A stretch of 64,000 nt of DNA from Sphaerulina vaccinii (GCA_022570795.1 JAKUDP010000001.1:4092001-4156000), one strand, 5' to 3'; shown: positions 11,885 through 21,119, numbered from the stretch's first letter. Notes: generated by a model from the letters alone, not told the origin. Made by a program: numbers and translations.

Positions 11885-12747
11885 ATACCGCCTAAGCAAA
11901 TCATATATTCTGCCACAGCGTGTGCACGATCCTCTTCGACTTCAAAATTCTCACTAGAATGCTGCTGTTGACCTGGTCAATATGCGAGCGTCAAGAAAAC
12001 GGAGCATGAGGATTCAGAGAGCAGCAGTGAGCTAAATGCTTCTAGCATGGTAGCCTGGAATTTTTGGAACCGATCCTCTCAGGCCAGACAGGATGGCTAC
12101 TCGACGTCCTGCGAAACCTCTCTAGAACTCAAGACATGGCCCAGAGACAACTTCTCCTTGGCAGTGGTGCGATCTCAATGTACTAAGCCTGTTATCTTAG
12201 CTTTCCCTAGCGACTTCGAACGCTCGATACATACTTTGACCGAAGCAACGTGCTTTGCAGATTCTTAGGTCTCACACTCGATCCGTGGGTCAAGCTAAGA
12301 GCTGGAGAGCAGTGACGCATTTGGAGAATCGAGAAAGTTGTGATGCGGAGAGATCGAGAGCGTGCGTGCAAGCACCATGGCCATCAGCCGAAGGAGCTGT
12401 TAGTGTAGAAGATAATTGCATGGTCAGACAGGCCATAATTCCCACGCTTGTGTACACAACTGTACGCAGCATTCTTTGCTCCGATTGTCCTATCGGTAAA
12501 CCATCTGCATTCGTATCTCTCAGTGCATAATTGTGCACATATGAGCTTCAATTTCTCATGTTGTGGTATAGCATATATACAATGCCTCTTCCTTCTCTCT
12601 GTGGTATTCCGTCGTTCTTCCAAACTCCCTCTCACCTCTCTCCAGCTACCGCTTCTCATATCCCGGTGTTCCAGCTGCTCTCTGCTCCGCCTCGTACTCT
12701 TTAATCTGCTTCGTCCAAAATCGTGAAGGGAAGAATCGATCGGGCTG
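11885..12747. other. Intergenic sequence
   Basis: No frame here has a recognisable domain or splice structure. It holds the 3' ends of the two flanking genes, which converge. Pyrimidine-rich patches occur around 12580-12720. Confidence 0.4.
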
Positions 12748-13099
12748 TCATATCCATGTTAGCTTCCACTCTCTTCCCTCTTCTCCTTCCTTCTGTGCCC
12801 AATTCTCCCTCGTTGTGCTGATCCTCCGCTGCGCTTCACTTACTCGTGGCATTTCATTCCTAAACTCCCTATTGGCACTCAAATTCCACATCATGGCAGC
12901 AATTCCCACGACAACACCTCCCATGATTGCGGTATTGGCTTTCCAGTTTGCGGGTTGAGAGTACCAGCCTCCGGCGGGAGACCAGACGTGTTTTGGGTAG
13001 CTGTAACGACCCTCATCAGTAAGACGACCTCGCTGTCGCTTCCGCTCGCACTTACGGCACCTTCCCACTACCGCCTCGCAGTATTTGTGTCGCCCTCAT
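12748..13099 (-). CDS. Small conserved fungal single-pass membrane protein, probably mitochondrial, two exons
   Basis: Exon 1 is 13099-13056 and exon 2 is 13000-12748; the 55-nt intron is GTAAGT with branch-like CTGAT and TTACAG. The product is 98 residues: a basic N-terminus (MRATQILRGGSGKV), the block YPKHVWSPAGGWYSQPANWK, one membrane segment (TAIMGGVVVGIAAMMWNL) and a charged tail. I recall this block as conserved in small fungal inner-membrane proteins of complex I accessory-subunit size, but I cannot assign a subunit. It diverges from the mitoribosomal protein gene, which fits a mitochondrial role. Neither exon alone shows the whole protein; the splice makes the conserved block continuous. 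Confidence 0.75.
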
Positions 13100-13276
13100 G
13101 TTCGCTGTTGTGTGTGTTGTGGTATAGACTGTGAAGGAGGTGAGGTGAGGTGAGGTCGATGCGGCCAATGCGGAGGTGTTTCGCGACGGCAGGAACGACC
13201 GCCAAGAAGTCTGGAGATCGCGACTTCCTTGATGAGAAAAGTTAACTTCAATCATCATCGACAAATCACGCGACAG
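13100..13276. promoter_or_regulatory. Shared bidirectional promoter of two mitochondrial-protein genes
   Basis: Only 177 bases separate the start at 13099 (minus) from the chosen start at 13277 (plus). The interval has a run GGTGAGGTGAGGTGAGGT near 13139-13156 but no TATA box that I can see. Co-regulation of the two mitochondrial products is inferred from this spacing. Confidence 0.55.
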
Positions 13277-14686
13277 ATGAAGTCCTTACGATTGGAGCGA
13301 GTGGCGAGATCACTGCAGAGGGGAATTCATACACAATCAACGACGACGACGATAACGAGAATACCGCGACGAGAACTTCAAACGCGATATCAACTTCTTC
13401 ATCAGACATCGACAACGACGACAACACAATGGCAGCAACAAAGACGGAAAGCTAGTACTGCAACAGAACAAGTCCAGCGCGAAGAGGAAGTAGACGACTT
13501 CGTACCAGACACATCAGGACAATCCACCTACGCCTCACCAAAGTTCCCCCCTCACACTCGCGCCTCCAAGTCCGCCAAACTCGCCGCTCTTCACGCTCGA
13601 TTATCTCTGCCTACGAAACTCCCTCTACAGACATTAGCCCGATGCCTGATAGATCCTTCTGTCGACCCACGACCAGGCTATAACAACGCCCCTCTTGCGA
13701 TTCTTGGACAGGAATTGCTAGGATATTATACGACTGAATGGCTGATGTGCAACTATCCGAGACTGCCTATGGCGATAATACAGGCAGCTGCATATGGATA
13801 TCTGGGGAATGCGGTGTTGAATAGCGTGAGATTGGAATGGGGTGTTGAAGCTGTTGCGTCTCCTGGACCGGAAGTTGATCCTGGGTTGTTGCAGTTGAAG
13901 AGGATGACGCCCGGGAATGCTATGAGTGAGGATGGGATGACAAGAGTAAAGGACGCAACACAGCAGGAGAGGAAGTATAGCAAATACTCGAGTAGTGTTG
14001 TGCATGATGATATGTTTGGGGAAGCACAGGAATTGCCGGCTTTTGATATCAGGCCTTACGCAGGCGCTCCCACGTCAGTTGGATCCTCGGACACCACGAA
14101 TGCGGAGATGGTAGATTCCGTCGGCGCTGGCATACAAGGTGAAGCTGAGATTGATATGGGACGACTTCCTCTACAACCTTTCAACGAAGCCCTCGACGCC
14201 AACTCCGGATCTCCCGTCACGCTTGAGAATGCCAGTGCTGGTTTCGTCCGAGCTCTCGCAGGAGCGTTGTATCTCCATGCTGGAACACAGGCTGTCAAGG
14301 ACTTCCACAAGGCACATATCCTATCCCGGCATCTGCCTCTGCATACAATGTTTAACTTCAAATCTCCCACCCAGGACTTGTCGAAGTTGTGCAGAAGAGA
14401 AGGTTGGGAGGCTCCTGTTGCGAGGTTGATTAGTGAGACTGGACGTTTGTCGAGGACTCCTGTGTTTATTGTGGGTGTGTTTAGTGGGAATGATAAGCTT
14501 GGAGAGGGTGCCGGGAGTTCGTTGAATGAAGGGCGGGTGAGAGCTGCTGCGGACGCACTTAGGTCGTGGTATCTTTACAGCCCTATGGAGAACCAGATTG
14601 TGCTGCCTAGTGAAGTTGAGGGCGCTGAAGGGAGAGGGAAGAAGTGGGTGCCGCAGTTTGTTGATATGGGTGAGATTGTTGCATAG
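13277..14686 (+). CDS. MRPL3: Mitochondrial large-subunit ribosomal protein mL44 (MRPL3 type, RNase III-like fold)
   Basis: Single exon, 469 residues from ATG 13277; an upstream in-frame ATG at 13229 is possible but the chosen start gives a cleaner basic mitochondrial presequence (MKSLRLERVARSLQRG). The RNase III-like region runs from about LAILGQELLGYYTTEWLM through NAVLNSVRLEWG and resumes at ASAGFVRALAGALYLHAG. The C-terminal double-strand-RNA-binding part carries FHKAHILSRHLPLHTMFNFK and SNEG-like SSLNEGRVRAAADAL. In this family the RNase III site is degenerate and the protein is structural, near the peptide exit side of the mitoribosome. The 150-residue insertion between the halves is usual in filamentous fungi. 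Confidence 0.88.
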   Translation: MKSLRLERVARSLQRGIHTQSTTTTITRIPRRELQTRYQLLHQTSTTTTTQWQQQRRKASTATEQVQREEEVDDFVPDTSGQSTYASPKFPPHTRASKSAKLAALHARLSLPTKLPLQTLARCLIDPSVDPRPGYNNAPLAILGQELLGYYTTEWLMCNYPRLPMAIIQAAAYGYLGNAVLNSVRLEWGVEAVASPGPEVDPGLLQLKRMTPGNAMSEDGMTRVKDATQQERKYSKYSSSVVHDDMFGEAQELPAFDIRPYAGAPTSVGSSDTTNAEMVDSVGAGIQGEAEIDMGRLPLQPFNEALDANSGSPVTLENASAGFVRALAGALYLHAGTQAVKDFHKAHILSRHLPLHTMFNFKSPTQDLSKLCRREGWEAPVARLISETGRLSRTPVFIVGVFSGNDKLGEGAGSSLNEGRVRAAADALRSWYLYSPMENQIVLPSEVEGAEGRGKKWVPQFVDMGEIVA

Positions 14687-14881
14687 ACGGAAGGGAGGGA
14701 GGCTATAAGTGTCAAGAGTACAGTACAGCATGGCGTGGCATCGGCTTCTGGGTGGAGTGAAAAGACAATCCTTGTACAAATGTATACATAGTTCAAGTCT
14801 ACCAATCAAAACAGACTCTACTTTCTCAGGGCACTTCTTCTGGCATACTCATTCCACGAGCACAAAGGACGCGCAAGAAGC

Positions 14882-15030
14882 AAAACAATCGCCAATGGCA
14901 GAGAATATGCGCGGACAGAAACACTGGACCACGCGAGGTTCTCGAGACCGTCTGCCTACTGCTGTCAGTCTAGCATCAACATAGCCAAAGACCTATGGAC
15001 TCATTCCCCTACACCACGGCTTTCGTTGAA
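14882..15030 (-). ncRNA. Array unit 1, predicted small RNA
   Basis: Most diverged A box (GTGGTGTAGGGG) near 15009-15020. Hairpin at 14975-14989, stem TTTGGC / GTTGAT around loop TAT, partly G-U paired. T-run at 14882-14885. It is the last unit in the direction of transcription. Confidence 0.45.
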
Positions 15031-15109
15031 AACATTCGGTCTTAACAATACATGAATGCTACCTGGCAATCCCAAGTCGGCAAAAGTTAGAGAATGAAAG
15101 CAAAAGGGC

Positions 15110-15258
15110 AAAACAATTGCCTATGGCAGAAATCATCGAAGAGAAATCCCACACCCAAGCCTGGTGACTACAGGTCTGCACTGTTCAGCTGTTAGTCCAG
15201 CATCAGCATTGCCGACGACTTACGGACTCATTCCACTAGGCCACGGGCTTTCGTTGGA
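15110..15258 (-). ncRNA. Array unit 2, predicted small RNA
   Basis: A box GTGGCCTAGTGG near 15236. Hairpin 15202-15216, stem GTCGGC / GCTGAT, loop AAT. T-run 15110-15113. Confidence 0.5.
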
Positions 15259-15361
15259 ATGTCTGGAAGTGGAGGAGTTTATGAATGCTACCTCAGCTGC
15301 GTGGAGCTGGCAAAAGTTGGAGAGGTAAAAAAAAGGACGCAAAGGGGCAAAGGCACACGAC

Positions 15362-15508
15362 AAAACAATCACAGATGGCAAGGAAGATGACATTCGGCTA
15401 CGAAACAAGCTTTTGACTTGAACCGTTCTAGTGTGCGGCTGTTTGTCCAGCATCAGCACAGCTGACGACTTATAGACTCATTCCGCTAGACCAAGGGCTT
15501 TCGTCGGA
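15362..15508 (-). ncRNA. Array unit 3, predicted small RNA
   Basis: A box TTGGTCTAGCGG near 15486. Hairpin 15452-15466, stem GTCAGC / GCTGAT, loop TGT. The variable segment contains GGTTCAAGTC, close to a tRNA B box, which other units lack. T-run 15362-15365. Confidence 0.5.
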
Positions 15509-15605
15509 GTCGTGCCTTGCAAAGGATATATGAATGCTGCTTAAGCTACTTGCGAGCTGGCAAAAGAAGACTCTGCTCATCTGCAGGCATGCAAAAGGCA
15601 GAAGC

Positions 15606-15755
15606 AAAAGATAACAATTACGCATGGCAGGGCTACAGTATCCTGTGCAGACAAGCAGAGGCAAATCTCGGGCTTGAAGATTGCAGGTTTTATGTCCACC
15701 GCCAGCTCTGCTGACAACTTACAGCTCAGCTACTAGACTACGGGCTTTCGTTAAG
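15606..15755 (-). ncRNA. Array unit 4, predicted small RNA
   Basis: A box GTAGTCTAGTAG near 15733. Hairpin 15701-15715, stem GTCAGC / GCTGGC, loop AGA. T-run 15606-15609. Confidence 0.5.
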
Positions 15756-15849
15756 ACGACAAGATGGAAAGGAGTATATGGATGCTGCTCAAGTTACCCG
15801 ATAGTTCGCAAACGGAAAGGTCTCTGGATCTGCAGATGTACAAAAGGCA

Positions 15850-16005
15850 AAAAGGAAAGACGAAACAAGTCCCTATGGCAGGGAATGCCGTCCAACACTA
15901 CAGATGGGAAAGATAGACTTCTCCTTTACGAGTCGAAGGCTTTATATTCAGCGTCAGCTTTGCCAACGACTTACGGCTCAGCCACTGGACCACGGGCTTT
16001 CGTTG
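15850..16005 (-). ncRNA. Array unit 5, predicted small RNA
   Basis: A box GTGGTCCAGTGG near 15985. Hairpin 15953-15967, stem GTTGGC / GCTGAC, loop AAA, all six pairs possible. The usual T-run is TTT; the first TTTT is at 15850-15853. Confidence 0.5.
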
Positions 16006-16102
16006 AGGTGACTGCGTCTGAGAAGGTATATGACTTCTCATTCTGTTTAGTGGGAAGCAATTGAGCTTGCGGCAAAAGGAAGAAGCAGAAGAGCAAGAGA
16101 CG

Positions 16103-16245
16103 AAACAATCGCGCATGGCATGGCTATGGAGAGGAAATGGCACTGAAGTCTGCCGATTTCGACGTAGTATTCCTAATCCTTTTTGTCTGGCATCAGATTT
16201 ACCGACGACTTACGTCTTAGCCACTAGACCACGGCTTTCGTTGGA
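16103..16245 (-). ncRNA. Array unit 6, predicted small RNA
   Basis: A box GTGGTCTAGTGG near 16224. Hairpin 16192-16206, stem GTCGGT / TCTGAT, loop AAA, one mismatch at the loop. Only TTT at 16103-16105. Confidence 0.48.
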
Positions 16246-16333
16246 AATGCTACTTTTGGAGAAGTATATGACTCTTTACTTAGCTCAGAGAGTTTGGTGC
16301 AAAAGGTTGTGCCAAAGGAGCAGCACAAAAGGC

Positions 16334-16480
16334 AAAACAATTGCGCATGGCATGGTTATAGAGACGAGGAGATACAACTCAACCCTGCTGCCTTCGGATA
16401 GTTGCCCTTCACATTGTTTGCCTAGCATCGGTATTGCCGACGACTTACGACTTCATCACTAGACCACGGCTTTCGTTAGG
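16334..16480 (-). ncRNA. Array unit 7, predicted small RNA
   Basis: A box GTGGTCTAGTGA near 16459. Hairpin 16427-16441, stem GTCGGC / ACCGAT, loop AAT. T-run 16334-16337. Confidence 0.5.
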
Positions 16481-16569
16481 GACTATGAATTCCAGGAAGT
16501 GCATGACCTCTCAGTTGGCCTCCTATGCGACTTGCAAAAGCACTGCGCGAAAGAGCGAGTCAAAACATC

Positions 16570-16717
16570 AAAACAATCGCCCATAGCAGCTCGGTCTTCA
16601 CAAAGCCGTAGTCAAGACCACATGGCCTCGAAATACTCCTGTTTTCTGAGTGTTGTTCTAGCATCAAGGAGATCGACGACTTATAGGTATACCACTAGAC
16701 CACGGACTTTCGTTAAG
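16570..16717 (-). ncRNA. Array unit 8, predicted small RNA
   Basis: A box GTGGTCTAGTGG near 16695. Hairpin 16663-16677, stem GTCGAT / CTTGAT, loop CTC. T-run 16570-16573. Confidence 0.48.
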
Positions 16718-16801
16718 GAGCGCACAGCAAAGGACGAATATCAAGGCTAACTCCGAGCATCGCGAGCGAGCGATATTAATGTCAAAAGAGTAGCAAAGGA
16801 C

Positions 16802-16958
16802 AAAACAATTGCATATGACAACGGAACACTCAGGTTTCCTGAAGATTTCTGAAGCCTTGTGACTTCAGAGCATCGTCACATTCCAGGCTTATTCTAGCAT
16901 AGCATCGACAAAGTCAACAACTTACGACTATACCGCTAGATCACTGGCTTTCGTTGAG
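16802..16958 (-). ncRNA. Array unit 9, predicted small RNA
   Basis: A box GTGATCTAGCGG near 16936. Hairpin 16904-16918, stem GTTGAC / GTCGAT, loop TTT, with several paired changes relative to unit 2. T-run 16802-16805. Confidence 0.5.
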
Positions 16959-17043
16959 GACTACAGAGTCGAAGGTAAATATCAATGCTACCTGCGAACT
17001 TCACGAGTGATGGGTATGAACGACAAAAGAGTGAGCGAAAGAC

Positions 17044-17192
17044 AAAACAATCGCCTGAAGCTATTTGTCGCAGCTTCTATAGGACCTCCAAAGACCATAT
17101 CATCTTACGAGTATCACTCAGATGCTGTTTGTCTGGCATCAGCAGAGCTGACGACTTATGGATATACCGCTAGACCACGGACTTTCGTTGAG
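17044..17192 (-). ncRNA. Array unit 10, predicted small RNA
   Basis: A box GTGGTCTAGCGG near 17170. Hairpin 17138-17152, stem GTCAGC / GCTGAT, loop TCT. T-run 17044-17047. Confidence 0.5.
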
Positions 17193-17250
17193 AATGCCGC
17201 AACGGAAAGTGTGTATGGACCTTGATAGTGTCACGGGAGAAGCAAAAGAC

Positions 17251-17415
17251 AAAAGAAACGCCTATTCTAGCGGGAGTCCGACGAATCTGTCGACGGAGGA
17301 GGCTATGGCTTCCTCTTGACACAGTTTCGCGCATTTGCCAGTCTAGCATTCGAAGTCACGAATGACTTACAGAGCTCTACCGCTAGACCAACGACGATTG
17401 ATGAAGAGTGACAGG
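17251..17415 (-). ncRNA. Array unit 11, predicted small RNA
   Basis: A box TTGGTCTAGCGG near 17393, with TATATA 31 bases upstream. Hairpin 17347-17364 has an entirely different but fully paired stem, CATTCG / CGAATG, and a six-base loop. T-run 17251-17254. Confidence 0.5.
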
Positions 17416-17496
17416 CACGAGGTGTATATAAGGGCTGTACTTGGTCCTGGTCAGGACTGCAAAAGAGAAACTTGAACAAGTTGAGGACAGGAAGCA

Positions 17497-17655
17497 AAAC
17501 AATCGCTCAATGACATGGCTTACTCCTCACCATGCAATCATTCAAGGTCTTCTCAACCTCGTAAGCTTGTGATGATGGATTGATGTTAGCATCGGTGTTA
17601 CTGACGACTTACGAGTCTACCACTAGACCACGGACGATCGTTGAGATGTGATGAT
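17497..17655 (-). ncRNA. Array unit 12, predicted small RNA
   Basis: A box GTGGTCTAGTGG near 17633, with TATATA 31 bases upstream. Hairpin 17591-17605, stem GTCAGT / ACCGAT, loop AAC. T-run 17497-17500. Confidence 0.5.
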
Positions 17656-17736
17656 TCTGGTTGTATATAAGCCTTGTATCGGTCATGACGGCCGATGGAA
17701 ATGTTGAGCTGATGTAGCGCAGTGTAAAGCAAAAGC

Positions 17737-17885
17737 AAAACAATCGCCTAACAGACAGACTGGAAGAGTATGCTAAAGATCGAAGCTCTCTGGCTTTGTC
17801 TTTCAATGACCACTACTTGTTGACGTAGCATCAGCTATACAGATGACTTATGGCTGAGCCGCTAGACCACGGACGACTGATGAGG
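17737..17885 (-). ncRNA. Array unit 13, predicted small RNA, first in the array
   Basis: A box GTGGTCTAGCGG near 17862, TATAT at about 17908. Hairpin 17830-17844, stem ATCTGT / GCTGAT, loop ATA. T-runs at 17737-17740 and 17731-17734. Confidence 0.48.
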
Positions 17886-17925
17886 TGGCAGGATGGATAT
17901 CGGAGGTATATCACGTCACCCTGAT

Positions 17926-18225
17926 CTTACGCTGGGAGAGACGGGACGTACGACTAGTGCATTTCGATGAAATAGCAGAAGAGTAAGCGAGACACACATC
18001 TGGACGACTTTGGCACATGTCGAAGATACTTCGCGAAATGCTCGTGCTACTCAGATGGAGATGCCATCGAAGCCTGAGTCATATCGTATCCGTAACGTCG
18101 TGTGAAAGTCGCTCGAAATCGCGTTACATTACTCTCCATCGTCCCATTATCAGTCAGTATCAAAGTCTCATGCTGACTTGGCTAATCGCGGGCTTAACTC
18201 CAGGGCGGATCGTGCCCGAATATGA
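17926..18225. other. Intergenic between RNA array and F-box gene
   Basis: No coding frame with domain content. The tandem unit signature ends at about 17920. Confidence 0.4.
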
Positions 18226-20169
18226 TCAGCGCTGCCCAGCCGTCCTTGCACGTCGTTGTGATAGCAGCCGGGTGGCCTGAGTTATACGAGGAAGAAAGGG
18301 CGACGGTCGTACAGGCCGGCCGTAGTGATACCGACCTGGAAGTTGCTGCACTTGCCCGCACCGTCCAGAAACAATCAATCTGGTCTCTTCTGTTGCCAAT
18401 TTTTCCAGACGGGCTATACTGAATGTTCGACCTGGTCCAGTACCTAACTCTGGAAACTCGTGCCTGTCAGCGAAACGTGCGGCTTCGAGTTCTTGACATG
18501 TGATCTGCAAGTCGGGAGAGTCATCTGTATCTGTGCTTCGAGGCAATTTGAGTATAGCGAGCAGCGTCCTTGACCTTCCTGGGTCAGGATTTCGATGGGA
18601 ACCACCAACACCGAGACGATAGCGACTCCAGGGCTGCCAATGTCCAAAGATGATTCGTAGACAGGTGAAGGTCTGAGATGGCAGTGCTATCTGCTTCCAG
18701 ATCTTTGGCATGGTGGCACACGCGATGGTTGTGCGATTTGGCGGTGGAGGACTCGCCATAGCATACGATGGTTCTGCCGAGCAGTAGAAGGTGAGGCTGT
18801 CCAATTCGGGCAGGAGCTCAGCGCATGATCGCGCAAAAGGGCCGAAAGCTTCCATGTACGGTATTGGAGCGTTCAATCCCAGAACTCGCAACTGAGTACA
18901 GTGACGAAGTCCTGATATCACGTGTGGCTTAATTTGTGGTGAAAAGTTCGGTTCTGTGTTGTGTCCCCAGAGGTGCGAGGTGCTGTAGTTCTGGAGCCGA
19001 GTCAAGGAGGGCCCGAGATGCTCCATGACTGCTTCTGTGAGAATCTCGCGGCCATTCAAAAGTTCTAGATATTCCAGTCTGGTACAGCCAAGCAAGAACT
19101 GTCTGACCTCATTGTCGCCCCAGCGCCTGTGACAAAATGATGCCAAGTCCTGCGCAGAGGGCAATGGGCAGAGCAGTCGAAAGTTCTGCAGTTGCTGCAA
19201 GTCTCCAGCTCCTCTAAGTAACGTGAAGCAGCTCACGTTCAGCTCGAGCAGCTTGGTAATGTCGGTAATCATGCCAAGAGGGAAGTCATCAGTATGTTCG
19301 CACAAGCAGACATTGTCCAGCTCCAGGTGTTTGAGCTGCAATTGTCGCCCAGAGTCAGAAAGTGCGTCAGACAGCCATGTGAGATTTTGGCTCGGACTGG
19401 GAGGCCTGGGTATCGATGGCTGCAGGTGCAGGTGCGTGGCCCGAGATCGCCATAATGGAAGAATGGCATAGACGCGCAAGGTTTCCAGTTGCGTAGTACT
19501 GACAATCAAGCTGCCCAGTGACTTCAAAAGAGCACGGTCGTTCGGAGGTATGACAACTTCGAGGGTGATCAGGTTCGTGAGAACCTGATTGAGTCTGGCA
19601 CTCTGTGGCACATTGAACAGTGGACAGTAGCTCCAGAAGGTTGTCTCCCAGGCTCGAGGATTTCTGCAGATTTCGACCTCGCTCTCCCTAGTTTGACCAA
19701 GACAGCAGGCTAGGGTATCTGGCATCGCCGATAGTGCTGCCCATTTGAAGCGTCTTGGTCTTGCCACACTCAAGGCATCCATGAGTGCTTCCAGAAACAA
19801 CACAGCGGCCTCTGAAGTGCCGGTGCGATCCAGGTGAGACGACTCGAAGGGGCCCTCATCCCATGGGTCACACACGGCTCCCGCAGGTATCCCTGGCCGA
19901 GGCAGAATAGGATCCAGATACCATTCGAGTACTTCTACCACTCGGACTCTGCTTCGCAGAGCGGCATCGGAGGACAGACGTTGCAGCAGATGTAGATTGG
20001 CGGCCTGAAGCTTGCTGGTTGCCAGGATCTCGAGAGTCCGATCGATATGAAGCTGCGCCGCATGATGCCATGCTAAGCAGACGGAGGTGATGGCTAGTAG
20101 GTCAGGTTTCGTGAAGTAAGCAAACAACTCATGAAGCAAGTCTTGGTTGAGGTTGTGTACTCTTGACAT
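18226..20169 (-). CDS. F-box protein with leucine-rich C-terminal part
   Basis: Single exon of 647 residues from ATG 20169. Residues about 5-45 (LNQDLLHELFAYFTKPDLLA then VCLAWHHAAQLHIDRTLEI) match the fungal F-box, which binds Skp1 in SCF ubiquitin ligases. The remainder has repeated Leu-rich segments (LETLRVYAILPL, LKHLELDNVCL, LEYLELLNGREIL, LRVLGLNAPIPYM) suggesting LRR-like substrate recognition. The C-terminus from about 600 is basic and disordered. No transmembrane segment. The substrate cannot be told from sequence. A second F-box-like gene, broken by frameshifts, lies at 35.6 kb. Confidence 0.75.
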   Translation of the reverse strand: MSRVHNLNQDLLHELFAYFTKPDLLAITSVCLAWHHAAQLHIDRTLEILATSKLQAANLHLLQRLSSDAALRSRVRVVEVLEWYLDPILPRPGIPAGAVCDPWDEGPFESSHLDRTGTSEAAVLFLEALMDALSVARPRRFKWAALSAMPDTLACCLGQTRESEVEICRNPRAWETTFWSYCPLFNVPQSARLNQVLTNLITLEVVIPPNDRALLKSLGSLIVSTTQLETLRVYAILPLWRSRATHLHLQPSIPRPPSPSQNLTWLSDALSDSGRQLQLKHLELDNVCLCEHTDDFPLGMITDITKLLELNVSCFTLLRGAGDLQQLQNFRLLCPLPSAQDLASFCHRRWGDNEVRQFLLGCTRLEYLELLNGREILTEAVMEHLGPSLTRLQNYSTSHLWGHNTEPNFSPQIKPHVISGLRHCTQLRVLGLNAPIPYMEAFGPFARSCAELLPELDSLTFYCSAEPSYAMASPPPPNRTTIACATMPKIWKQIALPSQTFTCLRIIFGHWQPWSRYRLGVGGSHRNPDPGRSRTLLAILKLPRSTDTDDSPDLQITCQELEAARFADRHEFPELGTGPGRTFSIARLEKLATEETRLIVSGRCGQVQQLPGRYHYGRPVRPSPFLPRITQATRLLSQRRARTAGQR

Positions 20170-20254
20170 GATGTGTTCGACTACGAGTTAAATGTGCGTG
20201 GTACAAGAAGTGAAGGTTAAGGATGAAGCAGAATATAGAGGATGAGGACACCCT

Positions 20255-20770
20255 CTATGTGGCATGCTCCTCGCGCCCTCTCAGCGCGTAAATCATTGCT
20301 GCGCCGCATGAGTACTTCAGGTGCCGACTGTAGTATTGGTGCCCAGCAGGATCGCTACTCCAGCTCAATGGCAGCTTGACACCCTCAGCAGCAGATGGTC
20401 GATGTAGGAAATGGCAATGTGGACAGTAAGAAGAGAGGAGAGGTTCAGACCGCGGCGAGGTGAAGACGGACCACAAAATGTCGTGAGACGCCAAGACATG
20501 CTCTTTCTGCATCTTGGTTCCTCCGTCGTCGTCCTTCTCCAAATCATCAACAACGCCATGTTAACATCTAATCGCATCGAAGAAACGCTTGAAAAGCGAA
20601 TGGCCACAGTCGAGGATCTTGACTGTGCCAGCGAGAGGCCATGACACGTCGATGGGCCAGTCGTGCAAAGCGATGCTCATGGCCAGGAAGAGGCCGATGA
20701 ACATCACCATCAAGCTGATGACGGCTGTCGCCCACTTGCACATCAGAAGAGCTTGTATCAACCTATCTTC
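20255..20770 (-). CDS. Possible small membrane protein, exon structure unresolved
   Basis: Read leftward, a first open stretch (about 20761-20561) has one strong membrane segment, AVISLMVMFIGLFLAMSIAL. A second stretch (about 20513-20255) has CPHCHFLHRP and a C-terminal GHQYYSRHLKYSCGAAMIYAL, and looks coding. They are in different frames and I found no good GT-AG intron joining them. It could be one spliced gene, two small genes or a remnant. Confidence 0.33.
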
Positions 20771-21119
20771 TCGACATTCATGGACTTCTGAGTCCTGATG
20801 AGCTTCTCGAACTTTTGTGTCACAAGAGGGCGCAGTACCGCTCGGCCCAGTATCAGTTCAACTGATTGCCCGTGGCCATTCATGCCAGCAATGTGCGTAT
20901 TCTGTACGAGGTTACTGCTGACAATATCATCCTGTACTACGGTCGAGGACTAGGCTATCTACTGCCAGTACTGTTGCGTGATGCTCAGTGCAATCTGCTA
21001 ACTTAGCCTATCTCTTCCCAAGATAGGCTGTCCGAATGCCAGCCGTTGATCATCTCAAGCTCGATCTATGTCAAGAATACATATTTACCTCTGCGATTAG
21101 ATGTCAAGAATTGCACGAA
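20771..21119. promoter_or_regulatory. Upstream region of the esterase gene
   Basis: Contains the leader of the esterase gene. A 9-bp inverted repeat, AGCCTATCT ... AGATAGGCT, sits at about 21006-21029 and could form a hairpin in the leader. No other feature seen. Confidence 0.35.

Larger units (their letters stand above)
14870..17925 (-). repeat. Tandem array of 13 units of about 225-250 bp with Pol III-like signals
   Basis: The plus-strand block around CTAGACCACGG recurs at 15009, 15236, 15486, 15733, 15985, 16224, 16459, 16695, 16936, 17170, 17393, 17633 and 17862. The spacings are 227, 250, 247, 252, 239, 235, 236, 241, 234, 223, 240 and 229. Read on the minus strand, each unit has a TATA-like TATAT 31-46 bases upstream, then the A-box-like GTGGTCTAGTGG and GTAAGTCGTC. 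A short hairpin, about 70 variable bases, and a conserved tail (TGCCATNGGCGATTGTTTTG) with a T-run follow. Conserved islands with variable interiors argue for a gene family, not a plain satellite. No protein frame spans units, and RIP has not touched the array. Confidence 0.8.

Noticed and set aside
15036..17225. Several plus-strand frames of 60-130 residues inside the array
   Set aside because: They differ in frame between units and share no protein pattern; they are chance frames over the RNA-like units.
14870..17925. tRNA gene cluster
   Set aside because: The A box fits, but no acceptor stem, anticodon arm or conserved B box can be drawn. Only unit 3 has a B-box-like GGTTCAAGTC.
14870..17925. 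CRISPR-like array
   Set aside because: Repeats are interrupted islands in units of over 220 bp, the organism is a fungus, and no cas genes are present.
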